DNA of 64,000 bases, taken from Epiperipatus broadwayi. Taxonomy: Eukaryota; Onychophora; Udeonychophora; Euonychophora; Peripatidae. The stretch lies in contig JAQFVV010000012.1 in NCBI GenBank assembly GCA_028023455.1, positions 10,764,499-10,828,498 on the forward strand, in the 5' to 3' direction. Numbering within the stretch: position 1 is the stretch's first letter; each line of letters opens with the position of its first letter. Below, piece after piece: positions 36,539 to 48,148 of this stretch. Under the pieces are notes generated by a model. It saw nothing but the letters and a program-made list of their open reading frames with translations. It was not told the DNA's origin and did not search any database. The translations under genes were made by a program, and so were the position numbers.

Positions 36539-37191
36539 AATACTCCCCTGGAAATGTAATTTTTATTTTCAAGGAGTTGAAGAAAACTTTTTGTTTATAT
36601 TATTTTACTTGTATTAACTATAATATTAAGATAGTATTAAGTGCTTATAATTATATGTTTCATATGTTATGTATATTAAAAAAAAAGTAAAAAAAATCAA
36701 AAATTTTTTTTTCTTGAATATAATCCTATAACATGAATGAAATGATGTTCATAAGAGAGCCACCAATGATAATCATAAAATATCATGGTTAAGGTAATAT
36801 ATTATTTTTTTAATAAAATATAAGATATTGGTATTGAATTTTAAACATGGAATCAGATAAAAATAAATGGGATATTTATAATGCATGTATTTACATGAAA
36901 GTGTATGATATAGGATTGAATATATCTATTATATTATTAATATAAGCATATGTATGATTGATCTCTTTATAAATTAAAGATAACTGATTTATTATATTTA
37001 TGATAAAAAATCATCATCATCATCATCAACCATTATCAATCCACTGCAAAATGAAGGTCTCTCCAAGTTCAATCCATCTTCTCCAATCTTTAGCTTCTCT
37101 TCTCCACACTTTCTTATTTCATCCATCTCACATGTGGTCTCTTTCTGGGTCTTTTACAAGCTCTTGGAATCCAGTTTAAGATTTCAATTGC

Positions 37192-37407
37192 TCATCTATT
37201 ATCATCTCTTCTAATATATCCAGCCCAACTCCATTTCAATCTTTTAATTTTTTCAATGAGGTCAGTAACACCTGTTTGTTCTCTTACCCATATATTGCAT
37301 TTTCGATCTCTTCTTGTTACTCCCAACATGCATCTCCCCATACTTTCTTTGAGTGGTTTGAAGTCTCTGTATTGCTCTTCTATTAAGTGTCCAAGTCTCA
37401 GATTCAT
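37192..37407 (-). pseudogene. C-terminal end of the RTE-type LINE ORF (fragment)
   Basis: Frame encoding KESMGRCMLGVTRRDRKCNI, then REQTGVTDLIEKIKRLKWSW and AGYIRRDDNR. This is the characteristic tail after the RT thumb in RTE-like and related elements (R-x-ML-G-x-x-x-RD-R...T-x-V-x-D...KW-x-W-AG-H-x-x-R). It lies in the expected order downstream of the RT core, separated by 300 bp of frame-broken sequence. Confidence 0.75.
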
Positions 37408-37715
37408 AAGTAAGAACTGGTAAAATACATTTATTTAAAAACCTTCCTTTTCAAACACATAGGCATATTTCCTTTTAGTATCAAATTATTTCTACCAAAA
37501 CACTCCAACCAAATTTAATTCTAGGAATAATTTCATCCATTATGTTTCCATTGTATTAATAATCTGACCAAGGTATTTGTAACTTCTTCTAACTCATCAT
37601 AATCAATCTTTATTTTCATACATTGAGAAAATCCATTAAACATTACTTTAGTCTTTTTAACATTTATCTTTAGTCCTACTTTCATCTGATAACTCCTGCA
37701 ACATTTCCTGCAGCT

Positions 37716-38177
37716 CTAGAGCATTATTGCAAAAACAACTACATCATCTGCAAAATCCAAATGACTTAAATAACCTCCATTTATTTTCACTCCTGTAGCT
37801 TCCCATTTTAATTCACAAAATACTTCTTGCAATACTGCTGTAAAACATTTTGAAGATATGGAGTCACCCTGTCTTACATCCTTCTCAATGTTGACTTTCC
37901 TAGTATCATTATGTAATCTAATTGTTGCTGTTGCATTTTTATAAATATTCTTTAAAATATGACAATATCCTGGATCTATACCTTGATGATCCAATGCTTT
38001 AATCACTGAAGAAATGTTTATAGAATCAAATGCCTTTTCATAATCTACAAATCCAAAGCATAATGGCAACTCATATTCATTTGTCCTTTCTATAACTTCT
38101 CTCAATATCTGGATATGATCTATTGTACTGAAACCACTTCTAAAACCAACTTGTTCTCTTGGTTGGTGGAAATCCAA
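37716..38177 (-). pseudogene. Reverse transcriptase core of the RTE-type LINE (fragment)
   Basis: 153 codons open in one frame. Visible RT blocks in order: REQVGFRSGFSTIDHI (block 1/2), CFGFVDYEKAFDSI (block A, first catalytic Asp in FVDYEKAFD), DVRQGDSISSKCFTAVLQEV (block B, RQGD), and HLDFADDVVVFA (block C with the F-A-D-D catalytic pair). The catalytic aspartates are therefore intact in this segment. The surrounding frame is broken: a stop precedes the thumb region near 37716 and frameshifts lie upstream of 38180, so no full-length ORF exists. The RQGD-x-IS and IDHI/FVDYEKAFDS wording resembles RTE-clade enzymes common in arthropods and nematodes. Confidence 0.85.
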
Positions 38178-38494
38178 TGTCCTCTGTAGACGAGATGTAA
38201 TTATCTTGGTAAAAATTTTGTATAAAACTGATAAAAGGCTGATAGGTCTGTAATTTCTAATATCTTCTTTATCGCCTTTTTAAAATATTAATATTAGTAC
38301 TGCATTCTTCCAATCATCTCGTACATCTTTATCATTTAGACATTTGGTATAAAACTTTGCTAAAAAAAATTCTATTTATTCACCTGCTTCTTTTAATATA
38401 TCAATTATAATTCCATCATTACCTGGAGCCTTTCCTTTCTTCATAAATTTAATTGCATGTCTCACTTCTTCATTTAAAATTCTGGGCAATTTGG

Positions 38495-38745
38495 AAGATG
38501 TGGTGCAGTGCTCTCAGATCCAAGACTCCTCACTGATGAAGGCCACAAGCCAGAAACTAGTCTGGAGATATTGGATGAGTAGGCACTAGATAGGGATTTT
38601 ATGCACAAGCCTTCTGGCATCCATTGATTACTCTGATTAGCACAAGGTGGCACTACTATATAGAGTTTTTGCCTGTTTACTAACAGTTATGTGCTAGCAT
38701 GAGATGGTGATCATGTGATGTTTAGTGGTGTAATATCTTCATATT
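38495..38745 (+). repeat. Copy of the hammerhead-like dispersed repeat inside the LINE
   Basis: Shares ctctcagatccaagactcct, ctagtctggagatattggat, gagtaggcactagataggg and ggtggcactactatat with the block at 26310-26460, and its end tgatgtttagtggtgtaata with 26255-26275. It interrupts the LINE between its endonuclease and RT regions, so it inserted later than the LINE. Confidence 0.7.
38518..38576 (+). ncRNA. Hammerhead-ribozyme-like motif
   Basis: Order of elements: stem I 5' strand (ATCCAA, then CTC, then CA), CTGATGA (38533-38539), a small stem II GGC/GCC closed by a CACAA loop, GAAA (38553-38556), a minimal stem III C-TA-G, the TC cleavage dinucleotide (38561-38562), then stem I 3' strand (TGGAG, internal loop, TTGGAT). 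Outer stem I pairs ATCCAA with TTGGAT (6 bp); inner stem I pairs CTC with GAG and CA with TG around a 2-base bulge. Conserved core positions CUGANGA, GAAA and UH are all present. An A-A mismatch next to the core in stem II weakens it. Activity is untested. Confidence 0.4.
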
Positions 38746-41700
38746 CCTTATTTTCTTCATAAATTCTCTAGTCTCAGTAAAAAATTGATTGGTCAATTGC
38801 TGCTTTTTTCTACCAGTTATCTTTGTTGCAGTTTTTAAAAGTATATCAGTTATTTTCTTATTAATTTCATTCAAATCTGAATCATGTTCAAAATCTACTA
38901 ATACTTGAAACTGATTTGTAAGTTCTAATTTAAATTCATTAGAATGTTTCTGAAGATTAGGAATATCAACTGTAAATATTGTTTTTCTTAATAATTTTTG
39001 TCTCTCTAGTTTTACATCTTACTAATCGATGATCACTTCCTGTGTTAAATTTATTAAGAACATTACAATCTTGAAATATGCATTTTCTGTTAATCAAAAT
39101 ATAATCCAATTCTGCTGTACATTCATTCGGATGCTTCCATGTCCATTTCCTTTTAACATTTTTCTCAAAAAAAGTAATTCATAATATAAAGTTTTTCTTT
39201 TCTGCAAATTCCACATGTTCTATCTCATTTCTATTACATAACCAAAGTTATCTAGAGCACTTTCATCTTTCATTTGTTTGCCAATTCTATCATTAAAGTC
39301 TCCCATAACAATTTTAAAATGTTGTTTACTCTGATCAAAAGCCTTTTGTACATCCATATAAAAATCTTATATTACTCCATCTCTATGAGAACTTGTTAGG
39401 TCATAAACCTGAATTATCTGCATTTGGTATCTGCTATTAAATTGTATAACTAATCTTGCCACTCTGTCCAATACACCACAACATTGTTCTTCCACTTTTT
39501 ATTTATATTGAATCCTCCACTTGTATTTCCAATATTTGTGCCTTTATAGTAGAGTACATGTCCACTTTTTAAATTAATTGTCTCTTCCCCTTTTTTTCTA
39601 ATTTCACTAAGTCCAATAATGTCCTATTTAATATAAGACAGTTCTTCTTCTAATTCTTGCAATCTTCCTTCACTTGAAAGTGATCTGCAGTTGTAAATAA
39701 CTAAATAAAAAGTCGTCATCAAATAACAACCTGGGTCTACAATCAGACGATTCTTAGCACCATCCGGCTTCGGCCACCAACCGCTGCCTTGGTTGGGACT
39801 TTAGAGCCTCCTGGGAATAAGGGCCATGATTTATTTTTGTCTGTCATGATCTTATGTATTTATTGGAAAAATATTTATCATTTACACATACCTTCATTCT
39901 GCCTTATCGGGCAACTGAGAAGAAAGACCATGGTGTTTCTTGATTTTAAACTCAGAGGTAAAAAGGCAATAAACTCACCATGCTGGCTAATGCATGTTGG
40001 TGAGCAGCCCATCCATGTTCGTATACTATATGAATAATCACATAATAATAACAACTGCAATGGCAAAAACGTATGGGGTGGACATTAGGAATTTGCCCTG
40101 CTCGGTTCCTATAAGGCCTCCAAGAGGAATCAAAGGGTCTCCTTTCAGTTAATAGCTAACTCCTTTCTGCAGCCTATGATAAACAATATCATAAACTATT
40201 TGTTTGTTTTTAAGTCTTTTTGGTACGTTCAAAAGTATTAAGAGGTTAAGGATAAGTTTAGACATTATTAGAGAAATGATGAATAATATTTTATGCAATG
40301 TTAAGTGCTTTATATGGAGTGTCAGATTTTGAGTAGTGGTACAGGAAAGTAGATTTATTAAAAATTCTGCAGTGTTGGGGATGTGTTGATTAAGGTTAAG
40401 TGTGATACAATATAAAGTAAGTCAGAGTCTTTATGATATAATAGATAGTGACATTTTTCTAAACTCTACAAGAGCTTAAAATAGCAGCCAAGATAAAACA
40501 AATTAAGGTAAACACAAGTTATGTAGCCTTAAGTTTCATTTAGTCCATGGTATCGTTTATTATAATTTTATAAGGTATCCATCCCACACTTATCACGAAA
40601 AATCGCATTGGTATAGACATCGTATAAGGGAATTGAAAATTTAAGTAATGGTAATAGCTAAACTTTCAAATGATTATAAAGTAAATCCATTTATTGCAAG
40701 AATGGTACAATGCAAAACAAATAGGATGCGAAAACTTATGAATGTTTTTATTGGATATCAGAGATCAAAATACAGAATGAAAGTATGAAGTATTTAAGAT
40801 ACAATAGTGAAAAAAAAGCCTGATAATTATTCTTATTAATGTAAGTAATATAATAAAATGCCTTATCTTAATGAACATTTTAAATAATTAAATATTTATT
40901 TTATAACAAAATAATAAAAATAAAAGGATTAAAGTAAGTTATAGAATTGTAATTATATAATAGTAATATAAAAAAATTAAAGATGAAATAATGATAATAT
41001 GAAAGAATATGTTTATGAAATATTTACAGTGTGATAAAAATACAAATTGTATATTTTGTTGATGTATTTTTAATACAAAAATATTAAGAAGTATCATAAT
41101 ATTAATGGAGTAAAGTATGGAACATACTATATACTGTTTGCAAATAATTTTAAATTGAAGCATCAATTATTTTAGTTTATTCTAAGTATTTTGTTAATGT
41201 TAGTCTATAAAGTTTTGTATAATATGTTAATTTTTTTAAAAATATAAATGTAAATTTTTTGTTAAATTTTGTTTTACTACTGTAATAAATGTTAATATTT
41301 GTTTTTAAATTAATGTGTTGAGAATGTCTTTTCTTGTTTTCAAGTGATTATTCATCATCCTTACCACACATATGTTATAATAATTAAATATATTTGATAT
41401 TATTGCGCATAATCTAAAATGGAATAATAAATAAGAAAAATATTATGATCGTCAAAGACACCTGACATATCCAAAATATAAATTAATGTAATTTTTTTCT
41501 TCACCTTTCTTAATGATCATAACGAAGACTGAATAACTAGTATGCCATATAAAATAAAAATGATTGGATTATACAACATGATGATACAAAATTATTTTAA
41601 ATTTATTTATAATAATTAATAGTGGTAAGTATTGGTTAATAATTTTATTTTAGTTTTTATTCAATTTATAAGAAAATTTAGTTAATTATTTTGAAAGTGA

Positions 41701-42528
41701 GGAATTGATTAGTATATTTATTTCTTAATTATTTTAAATATAGCTGGATGTAAGTAAAATCCCTCTTTACATTTGATTATATAAATTAATTTCTTTATTT
41801 TAAGAAACAATAATTATCTGAGATGTTGACTGAGTTTAGAAATATTAATCAAAAAATGGAATACAAACATTTTAAGAAGTAAATGAATATTATATTGTGT
41901 AATAGATTAAATTTTACATAAGAAATTTTAATATTAAATATAATTTGCTTATTTTAATTATGAGGCATGGGAGTATCATTGATGTTTTAGTGGAGTAGTG
42001 CTTTGTGATATTCCTATGCCATTGAGGGTATGCTTTTGCTGTGTACTCAATATTAAAAAGGGATGTCTTACTGGATGATTAGATAGAGAGTCTCATGATT
42101 ATAATTATTTTATTATTAAATAGTTTATTAATGTTGATAAAATATATTAGACATAAAATGAATAATATTGGTATTATTAGAATTATATATAGAAGAAAGA
42201 AATTTGATTAGACTGAGTTAGAAGTTTGTAATTTATATCTACCACACATCATAATAGTTGGGGGATGGGTCTCCAGTCAGGTTACAATATATATATATAA
42301 TGTGTTATTCATTTTATAGAGTTACAATTATTAATATGTCTTTTGCATAATTAATAAATGCATATACAAATATATTTGAATCAAGTAGGAGCTTAATTAA
42401 TTATATTTTATGTAAATCTCACTAACTGATTATAAAACATATCCAATTGTCTTTTATTTTAATAATATTGTGAATGAAAGAATTTTTAAGTTTCCTATAT
42501 TAGCTTATTATTTAATTTAAGATATGAG

Positions 42529-42881
42529 ATGTTATATAATAGCTAAACTCTGTATTGTAAATATGACAATGCAAGAGTATATAACTTGATTCAAGACAAT
42601 TCTCTCTATCAGAAGTGCCAAATTTTCAACATCAATAATCACAAAATAGAATAAGCTAGAATCTTATGTGTATATTTCATTATTCATAGTTTGAAATAAA
42701 ACTAAAAACTACTATGATTTGTGTTTAGTAATGTATATAATATGCAAATTCTGAATTGTGAATTATAATATTTCATGGTGTACAGGACCAGTTTCACAGA
42801 AACTCCATTTCCCCCTGAAAATGCTCCTATGAGTGTTATAATGACACATTCTTAACTCAGAATTTAGCTATTATATAACAT
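42529..42881. mobile_element. Foldback MITE (353 bp)
   Basis: Terminal inverted repeats are atgttatataatagctaaa at both ends, extending through tctg with one mismatch. The internal copy of ctgaattgtgaatta (42750-42764) recurs at 33582-33596, so a second partial family member lies near 33570-33700. No coding frame. Confidence 0.65.
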
Positions 42882-43092
42882 TGTATATTTTAGTTAATGA
42901 CTTAATAAATATTTAAAGGCATTCATTCATTATATAATGCTATAAGATATAGTTGTATAATGTATTAATTATATAAATGGTTATACGTAATTATATAATT
43001 GAATATTTATAAATACAGTAATCAGATATATTTTAAAAATTTTATCCACTTAGGAACACTTTCGAAATATATATAAATAGGAAAATTTATAA

Positions 43093-44278
43093 GATTGTTG
43101 TCGAAGAGCCCTATATCCCACAGGATGGGCTGTTTTCACGCTAAAACACATAAAAATGCTGTTTCCATGGCCGACACCTTTGAACCTGCATTTTCTATAA
43201 TACAACTTTTATTGTTGTGCTACAAATTGCAGGCCGCTATGTCGCGTTTCAGTACAGCATGTATGTTTTATGCAGCAAATACATTTTCCAAATATCGCAC
43301 AGTTTATAAAATGGTTACGGCTTGGGGAGAGGGTGTGTTTTTTTGAATTGGATGGAAATGTTGTTTTCATCTGTTTTTTATTTTATTTTAAAGTATTGAA
43401 ATGTTCCGATTTTGTAAAGTAATAATTAACAGACTTTTTATACCGTAGTGTATCGAAGTTTTAAGTAGTAAATGTTGACGAGATATATGTATAAAGTTAT
43501 TTGGAATTAGGTAACGAGTCAAGTAACGTACTGTTCGTAACATTCCATGAGACAAAGAAGTTGTAACGTGTATATTTTTGAAATAAAAAAGAGCGTTAAC
43601 ACAAAAATATCCCGTAAGAAAAGTACAATTTTCCCCGGTTTTTTTTAAATGTCATAAAAAACATATATTATAAACATTTTATTATATATATTTGTCATTG
43701 TTTAAAAAAGTTTTAGTTTCTTTCTTTTCTCCGACTATATAGTTTACGTTTATAGCTATCATTTATTTTATAGATGTTAGTAAAAAAAAAAAATTTACAA
43801 AAATACGATTTTGATATTTTTTATTTTAGCATTACAAACAACAGAACAATAACCTAAACCTAACCCTAATCCTAACCCTAAACGTAACCATAACAAGTTT
43901 TACTTTTAGTTATCATACTATTTGAAATAAAAACTAGCGGTAAACAACAACAACAACAAAAAAAGCCATAACCACAGTAAAAAAATCTCCGATAGAAAAT
44001 TGATTTTTCTAATAAAAAGCAAACTAAAAAATACGAATCAAATTGTAATTTGTTTATTTTACATTTATTATTATCATTTAATTTGTATACGTTAATAAAA
44101 AATAATATTTAAAATTAAATAATATTTAAAAAAGACGATTTTCTTTTGTTTTTATTTTCGCATTACAAAAAACACATCAAAATGATTATAATTAACAGCC
44201 CGGGAATAATCATATTTTATAGTTTAAGCGTGAAAACTGCGCCATCGAGTGGGATATAGTAGCTATTCGACAACAACC
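43093..44278. mobile_element. 1.19-kb inverted-repeat element with perfect 8-bp TSD
   Basis: Identical flanks atttataa (43085-43092 and 44279-44286) bracket imperfect terminal inverted repeats of about 50 bp. The left begins gattgttgtcgaa and continues tatatcccac and gttttcacgc. The right, read inward, begins ggttgttgtcgaa and shares tatatcccac and gttttcacgc. Interior G+C is higher than the flanks. It carries a telomere-like block and a twice-used motif (ttttatttt(a/c)gcattacaaa at about 43820 and 44150). An 83-codon ORF at 43095-43346 is most likely chance. An 8-bp duplication fits hAT or P-like elements, but the ends are not the usual CAG. Confidence 0.8.
43851..43890 (+). repeat. Degenerate interstitial telomere-like block
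   Basis: Consecutive units aacctaaacc, taaccctaat, cctaaccctaaacgtaacca form about six degenerate CCCTAA-type repeats. The strand shown is C-rich. It lies inside the 43093-44278 element rather than at a chromosome end. Confidence 0.7.
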
Positions 44279-44399
44279 ATTTATAACAAGGCAAGAATGT
44301 CTGTTTATAAATAAGGAATACAATTTTTAAAAAATAATAAAATTAGTTCAAAAAATCAATTTTCTTTTTAAATTGAGTTGTTTGGGTTGTGTAATATTT

Positions 44400-44480
44400 A
44401 AGCATCAAATTGACAGGCGGGCATTTGAGTCAAAAATCTTTAGCTCTCAAGTTCATTATTCTACCACTGCACTAAATTGC
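44400..44480 (-). mobile_element. Possible decayed tRNA-derived SINE head
   Basis: The minus strand shows AGTGCAGTGGTAGAATAATG (A-box-like) and, about 30 bp on, TTGACTCAAATGCCC (B-box-like). Spacing is tRNA-like but both boxes are degenerate. Confidence 0.25.
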
Positions 44481-46490
44481 ATGGGACATCCAAAATGGAA
44501 AAAAAGGGAAGAAATTGAGAATTTCTTTCAGGACTTTAGCAAATTCTACTACATCATTTACTCTATTTACTTGAGCATAAAACAAGATTATATACATAAA
44601 ATAGCTTTTACTAGGCAAATATTTACTTTCATTTGATTTTTCATTTCTATAATGTTTAAAATAAAATAAAAAACCATTTTCTAACAAATATTTGAAATGT
44701 TAAAAAATAACAATCTATATTTTATCCTACAATATAAATTATTTTAGATATAAAAATATACTGCACAAATGCTCCATTTATAGATGAAGCTTTTACTATT
44801 TTAAAAGTTTTCTCAATTTGTAACATTGTAGAAAACATAATTACAGATATATTTGGAAATGACTGAATGAACCAATGATAAATTTGAAGGAGATTCACAA
44901 TGATTAAATGGTCTTTCAAAATCTGGTGCATTATTCTGAAGCTCTTTGAAATTAGATCTTAAAGTATAAAAAAAAAATGTTTAGGTGGTTACTTTCTGAA
45001 GGGTGAAAAAATGGATATGAAGAAAAAATGAAAATATACATTAAAAGGAGAAGATTACATATCAGAGAGGTGTTGAAAAAATAAAAGAAAAAAGATTATT
45101 TATTGAAGAAATTAGGGGAAAATAAAAGGATATGTAGATAGTGACAACAAATTTATGATTATAACTATATATTTTTTTATAATATATCACATTTTTCATG
45201 TACATGGATACTTTTTTGGATTTTAATTTCTTATCGATTTACTGCAGTCAATCATTTTCTTATTGATAACACTGCTAACTTTTTGTATTGTTGTGCTATC
45301 ACTAACTTAAATTCATATGGAATGCTTATATTAATCACACTTAATTAAATATATTTTTCTTTTATAATCATTGGGCATTAGTTTGATTGTTAAATATATT
45401 ATTTTCATATATATATTTTTTTTTGTTTTTTTTTTTAAAATGAAAAATATCAAACTTATCAATTAGTTTTTTCTTTGCTTCTTTAATAAGTGTATGGTGG
45501 CTCCTACCAGTGGTTTTTCTCTGAATTCAATTTCAAATATTTGTCATGTTATATGTTCTTAGAAAGAAAATTTTATAACACTAAAATTTGATAATCAAAA
45601 TAATAACACTGAATGCTTTACTTTTTTGTTATTAGCTTTATCTTTATTTTATTGAAAAAAAAAATGTTTTGTTGATTTCTTTTTGTATACATAAATACAT
45701 GTTTTAAGATTGACCTAAGGTATTAAATTATATTTAATCTGCATTCTATAGAAGTAATCTATCTTGTATAACTCTAATCATAAACTATCTAATTAATCCT
45801 AAGTAATCAATTGATACTAATAGATTCCTGGATTAGTTTTTTTGCTTATTGACATCATTATAGTTATCCAACAACCAACTTTTATTTCTATCAATCTACT
45901 CAAATAAATGACTTGAATTTTCAAACCCTTTAGAAATTAATCTGAAATCTGTCTGAGACTGCCATCTAATGTACACTGATTATTTATCTTGCATAGGTGA
46001 CAAATGACTGAACTAGCATGCGGTGAATTTTTGGTGTGATGGTAGTGGAGAAATTTTCCCCAAAATCTACATCTCTTTTAGTTATTACTTTACCTCATTG
46101 TTTTTGTACAACCTAAATTTATTCCAAATATAAACTTTATATGGCATGAATTACTAATGTATTATTTATTTTTAATACTTGAAAGAGTAATAATATATTG
46201 AGTTCTCTACAAAAAAAAAAAAAGAAAACAAAATAATTATGACTAAGTGTTAGCATCTGATGATTATCAATAGTGGGTTACATTGTTTATTCTAGTATCT
46301 TAATTTTTTAAAACTACATCATAAATCTTAATAAATCCATTACAGTATTAAAATGTCTTATTCATCTTCATAACATTTACTCCCTTGATCACATATTTGA
46401 TTAAATTATGTTCAAAAAATTTTATGAATACAATTCTAAAACTAATTGTAATAAATATTAATAATAATAGCATATATTAAAAATTTATAC

Positions 46491-46677
46491 CTGATTTCAG
46501 GGTCCTTTCACGGACTTGTTCACTCTCAGGACCATTACCAGCTGTATTAAATGCAAATACTTTAATCCAATAATTAGTAAAATTTTGAAGACCTATAACA
46601 AGCCCCCAATTACGAGTTCCATTCAGCAGGACAAACCTAGCATCACCTTCAGTCTGGTCAGCTCTCCAATATTTAAT
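46491..46677 (-). CDS. Cont: Contactin exon: second half of FN3 domain 3
   Basis: This exon has a phase-0 acceptor (TTATTTCAG/ATT) and begins IKYWRADQTEGDARF. It includes the sequon NGT, then a second sequon in LQNFTNYW, then IKVFAFNTAGNGPES, the FN3 F-G region. It ends VRERTLKS plus one base at TCAG/GTATAA. The 62 codons complete FN3-3. The YW near the start and the N-x-A-G-x-GPES motif match contactins strongly. The donor GTATAA is weaker than the neighbouring donors. No missing key residue or frame break is visible. Confidence 0.92.
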
Positions 46678-47091
46678 CTGAAATAACAATCATATTAACA
46701 GAATTCAATTGTAATAAATTAGATTTCAACCAGAATATCAATCAATATTTTAAGTAAATTCAGAAATAAATTACATTTTTAGTTTATATTTCATCCTAAT
46801 ATTTCTATGTATTCTTATACTGTGTATGTATATATATAAGATAGAGACAATTGTGAATTCACTAGCCATAAGAATATGCCTCTTCCCCTCCCATTGTGAA
46901 AAAAACTGTATAACAATATAGTGACATTTTTTTTTTTTAATTTTTAAAGCAGTACATTGACTCTTGCTGATTACAATCAAAATACTTTTTTTACAGACCA
47001 TTATTAGATGCTAGTTGGCTTAATATGGGCTAGCTACCTGAAAAAAAAAAATCCTAAACTTCTTTGTAACATAAAAAATCCGAATGTTCAG

Positions 47092-47164
47092 TTGAACAGA
47101 TTCAAATTTTAGAATGTGGGCATAGCAGAGATCTGCAGTCAATCATTACACCATGAGACTTAAC
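47092..47164 (-). mobile_element. Decayed tRNA(Gln)-like SINE head
   Basis: The minus strand starts GTCTCATGGTGTAATGATTG, close to the 5' half of tRNA-Gln (C-ATGGTGTAATGGTTAG). It ends in a B-box-like ATTTGAATCTG. The anticodon arm does not fold cleanly, so it is a remnant and not a tRNA gene. Confidence 0.4.
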
Positions 47165-48130
47165 TTTATATATATTAGTGGAGAATCTCACCTAAAAGGT
47201 ACTACTTTTAATTTATAAAATGTCAATAATTATAACACTTTTTCGTATTAAGTATTATTTAAAAAGATATAGACGTGATTGTTTTTTTTCCATTAAATAA
47301 AACTTGTCTTGAATTTTTATGCAATTACTGTGACCTTTCAATATATTGTTTTTCAAGGGATTAGAAAAAATAAATAATAAAAATGTAAAAAAGACAATGT
47401 AAATCTATTTCAAAAATTAAATAAGAAGTAATTTAATGATTATACACCAAATACAATGCACATAAAGAGTAATTTAAATATTAGCTTTAACAACAACTAA
47501 GATGATATAATTAGATTCCACAATTATTATGTGCAAAATTTATATATATAGTTTTAGTCAATAATTAAAATATATTGAAAAAAATCAAATATTTTAAAAA
47601 AAAATAAACAATTTTGTCTAATCAATAATTGATTATATAAATGAGAAAAAAACAATAACTGGCATTTATTTACATATAACAAATTTTATTGTTTTACTTA
47701 TCTCTGAAACTGTTAAGACTTTTTAAAGAGAAAGTTATTAAATATATATCTTTTTAAAAGTTTCACAAGTAAAAAAAAAACAAATCAATTTCTATATCTC
47801 TGAATTATAAGAATTTGAAGGGGGATGGGATATTACTGTTATTATTCTTATTAAATAAAAACAATAATTAAAAAAAAAAAAACCTATCCACTTGAATAAA
47901 TATTGTGTTAAGATTGTAATTTGTCAACAATGTTGTCAGATTAAACAACCAATGTCTATTGAGGAAAACACTACTGGCTCATATATTTATTTGTGTGGAA
48001 TTAATTACTATATAAATAAATTTATAATATAAAATAAGTTAAAAATAGTAAATTTCAGATCTGAATTGAATCATATGAATGGTTAAATTGTATTTTATAT
48101 ATATGTAATCACTAATTTACAAAATAATAT

Positions 48131-48148
48131 TTGGTTCTGCAGAACCAA
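48131..48148. repeat. Perfect 18-bp palindrome
   Basis: TTGGTTCTGCAGAACCAA reads identically on both strands. It could be a dimeric factor site (half-site TTGGTTCTG) or chance; there is no repeat context around it. Confidence 0.5.

Larger units (their letters stand above)
37007..40165 (-). mobile_element. Degenerate RTE-type non-LTR retrotransposon
   Basis: A minus-strand LINE with recognisable reverse transcriptase (38177-37716) and C-terminal domain (37407-37192). An endonuclease-bearing portion is inferred for roughly 39700-38800, where broken minus-strand frames continue. The 3' end is a short (GAT)n-type tail (37007-37027, read as cat repeats on the plus strand), as RTE elements often have. 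Many stops and frameshifts mean it is dead. The 5' part (39720-40165) is G+C-richer and contains no frame I recognise. A 250-bp foreign repeat (38495-38745) lies within the region upstream of the RT. Confidence 0.8.
32996..46490 (-). other. Contactin intron (13.5 kb) between FN3-3 and FN3-4
   Basis: The largest intron in the window. It holds a hAT-like element, a composite foldback element, an RTE-type LINE, a 353-bp foldback MITE and a 1.19-kb inverted-repeat element. Stretches 35440-37000, 40170-42520 and 44480-46490 are AT-rich and show no genes, apart from an X-box-like site at 36525. Confidence 0.85.

Noticed and set aside
36309-36572. 87-codon minus-strand ORF
   Set aside because: Ile/Ser/Asn-rich frame in AT-rich intron with no domain or splice support.
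39789-40066. Overlapping plus- and minus-strand ORFs (82 and 62 codons)
   Set aside because: They lie in the 5' part of the RTE-type LINE and overlap antisense; neither resembles a known protein.
43095-43346. 83-codon plus-strand ORF
   Set aside because: It starts within the terminal inverted repeat of the 43093-44278 element and has no counterpart protein features.
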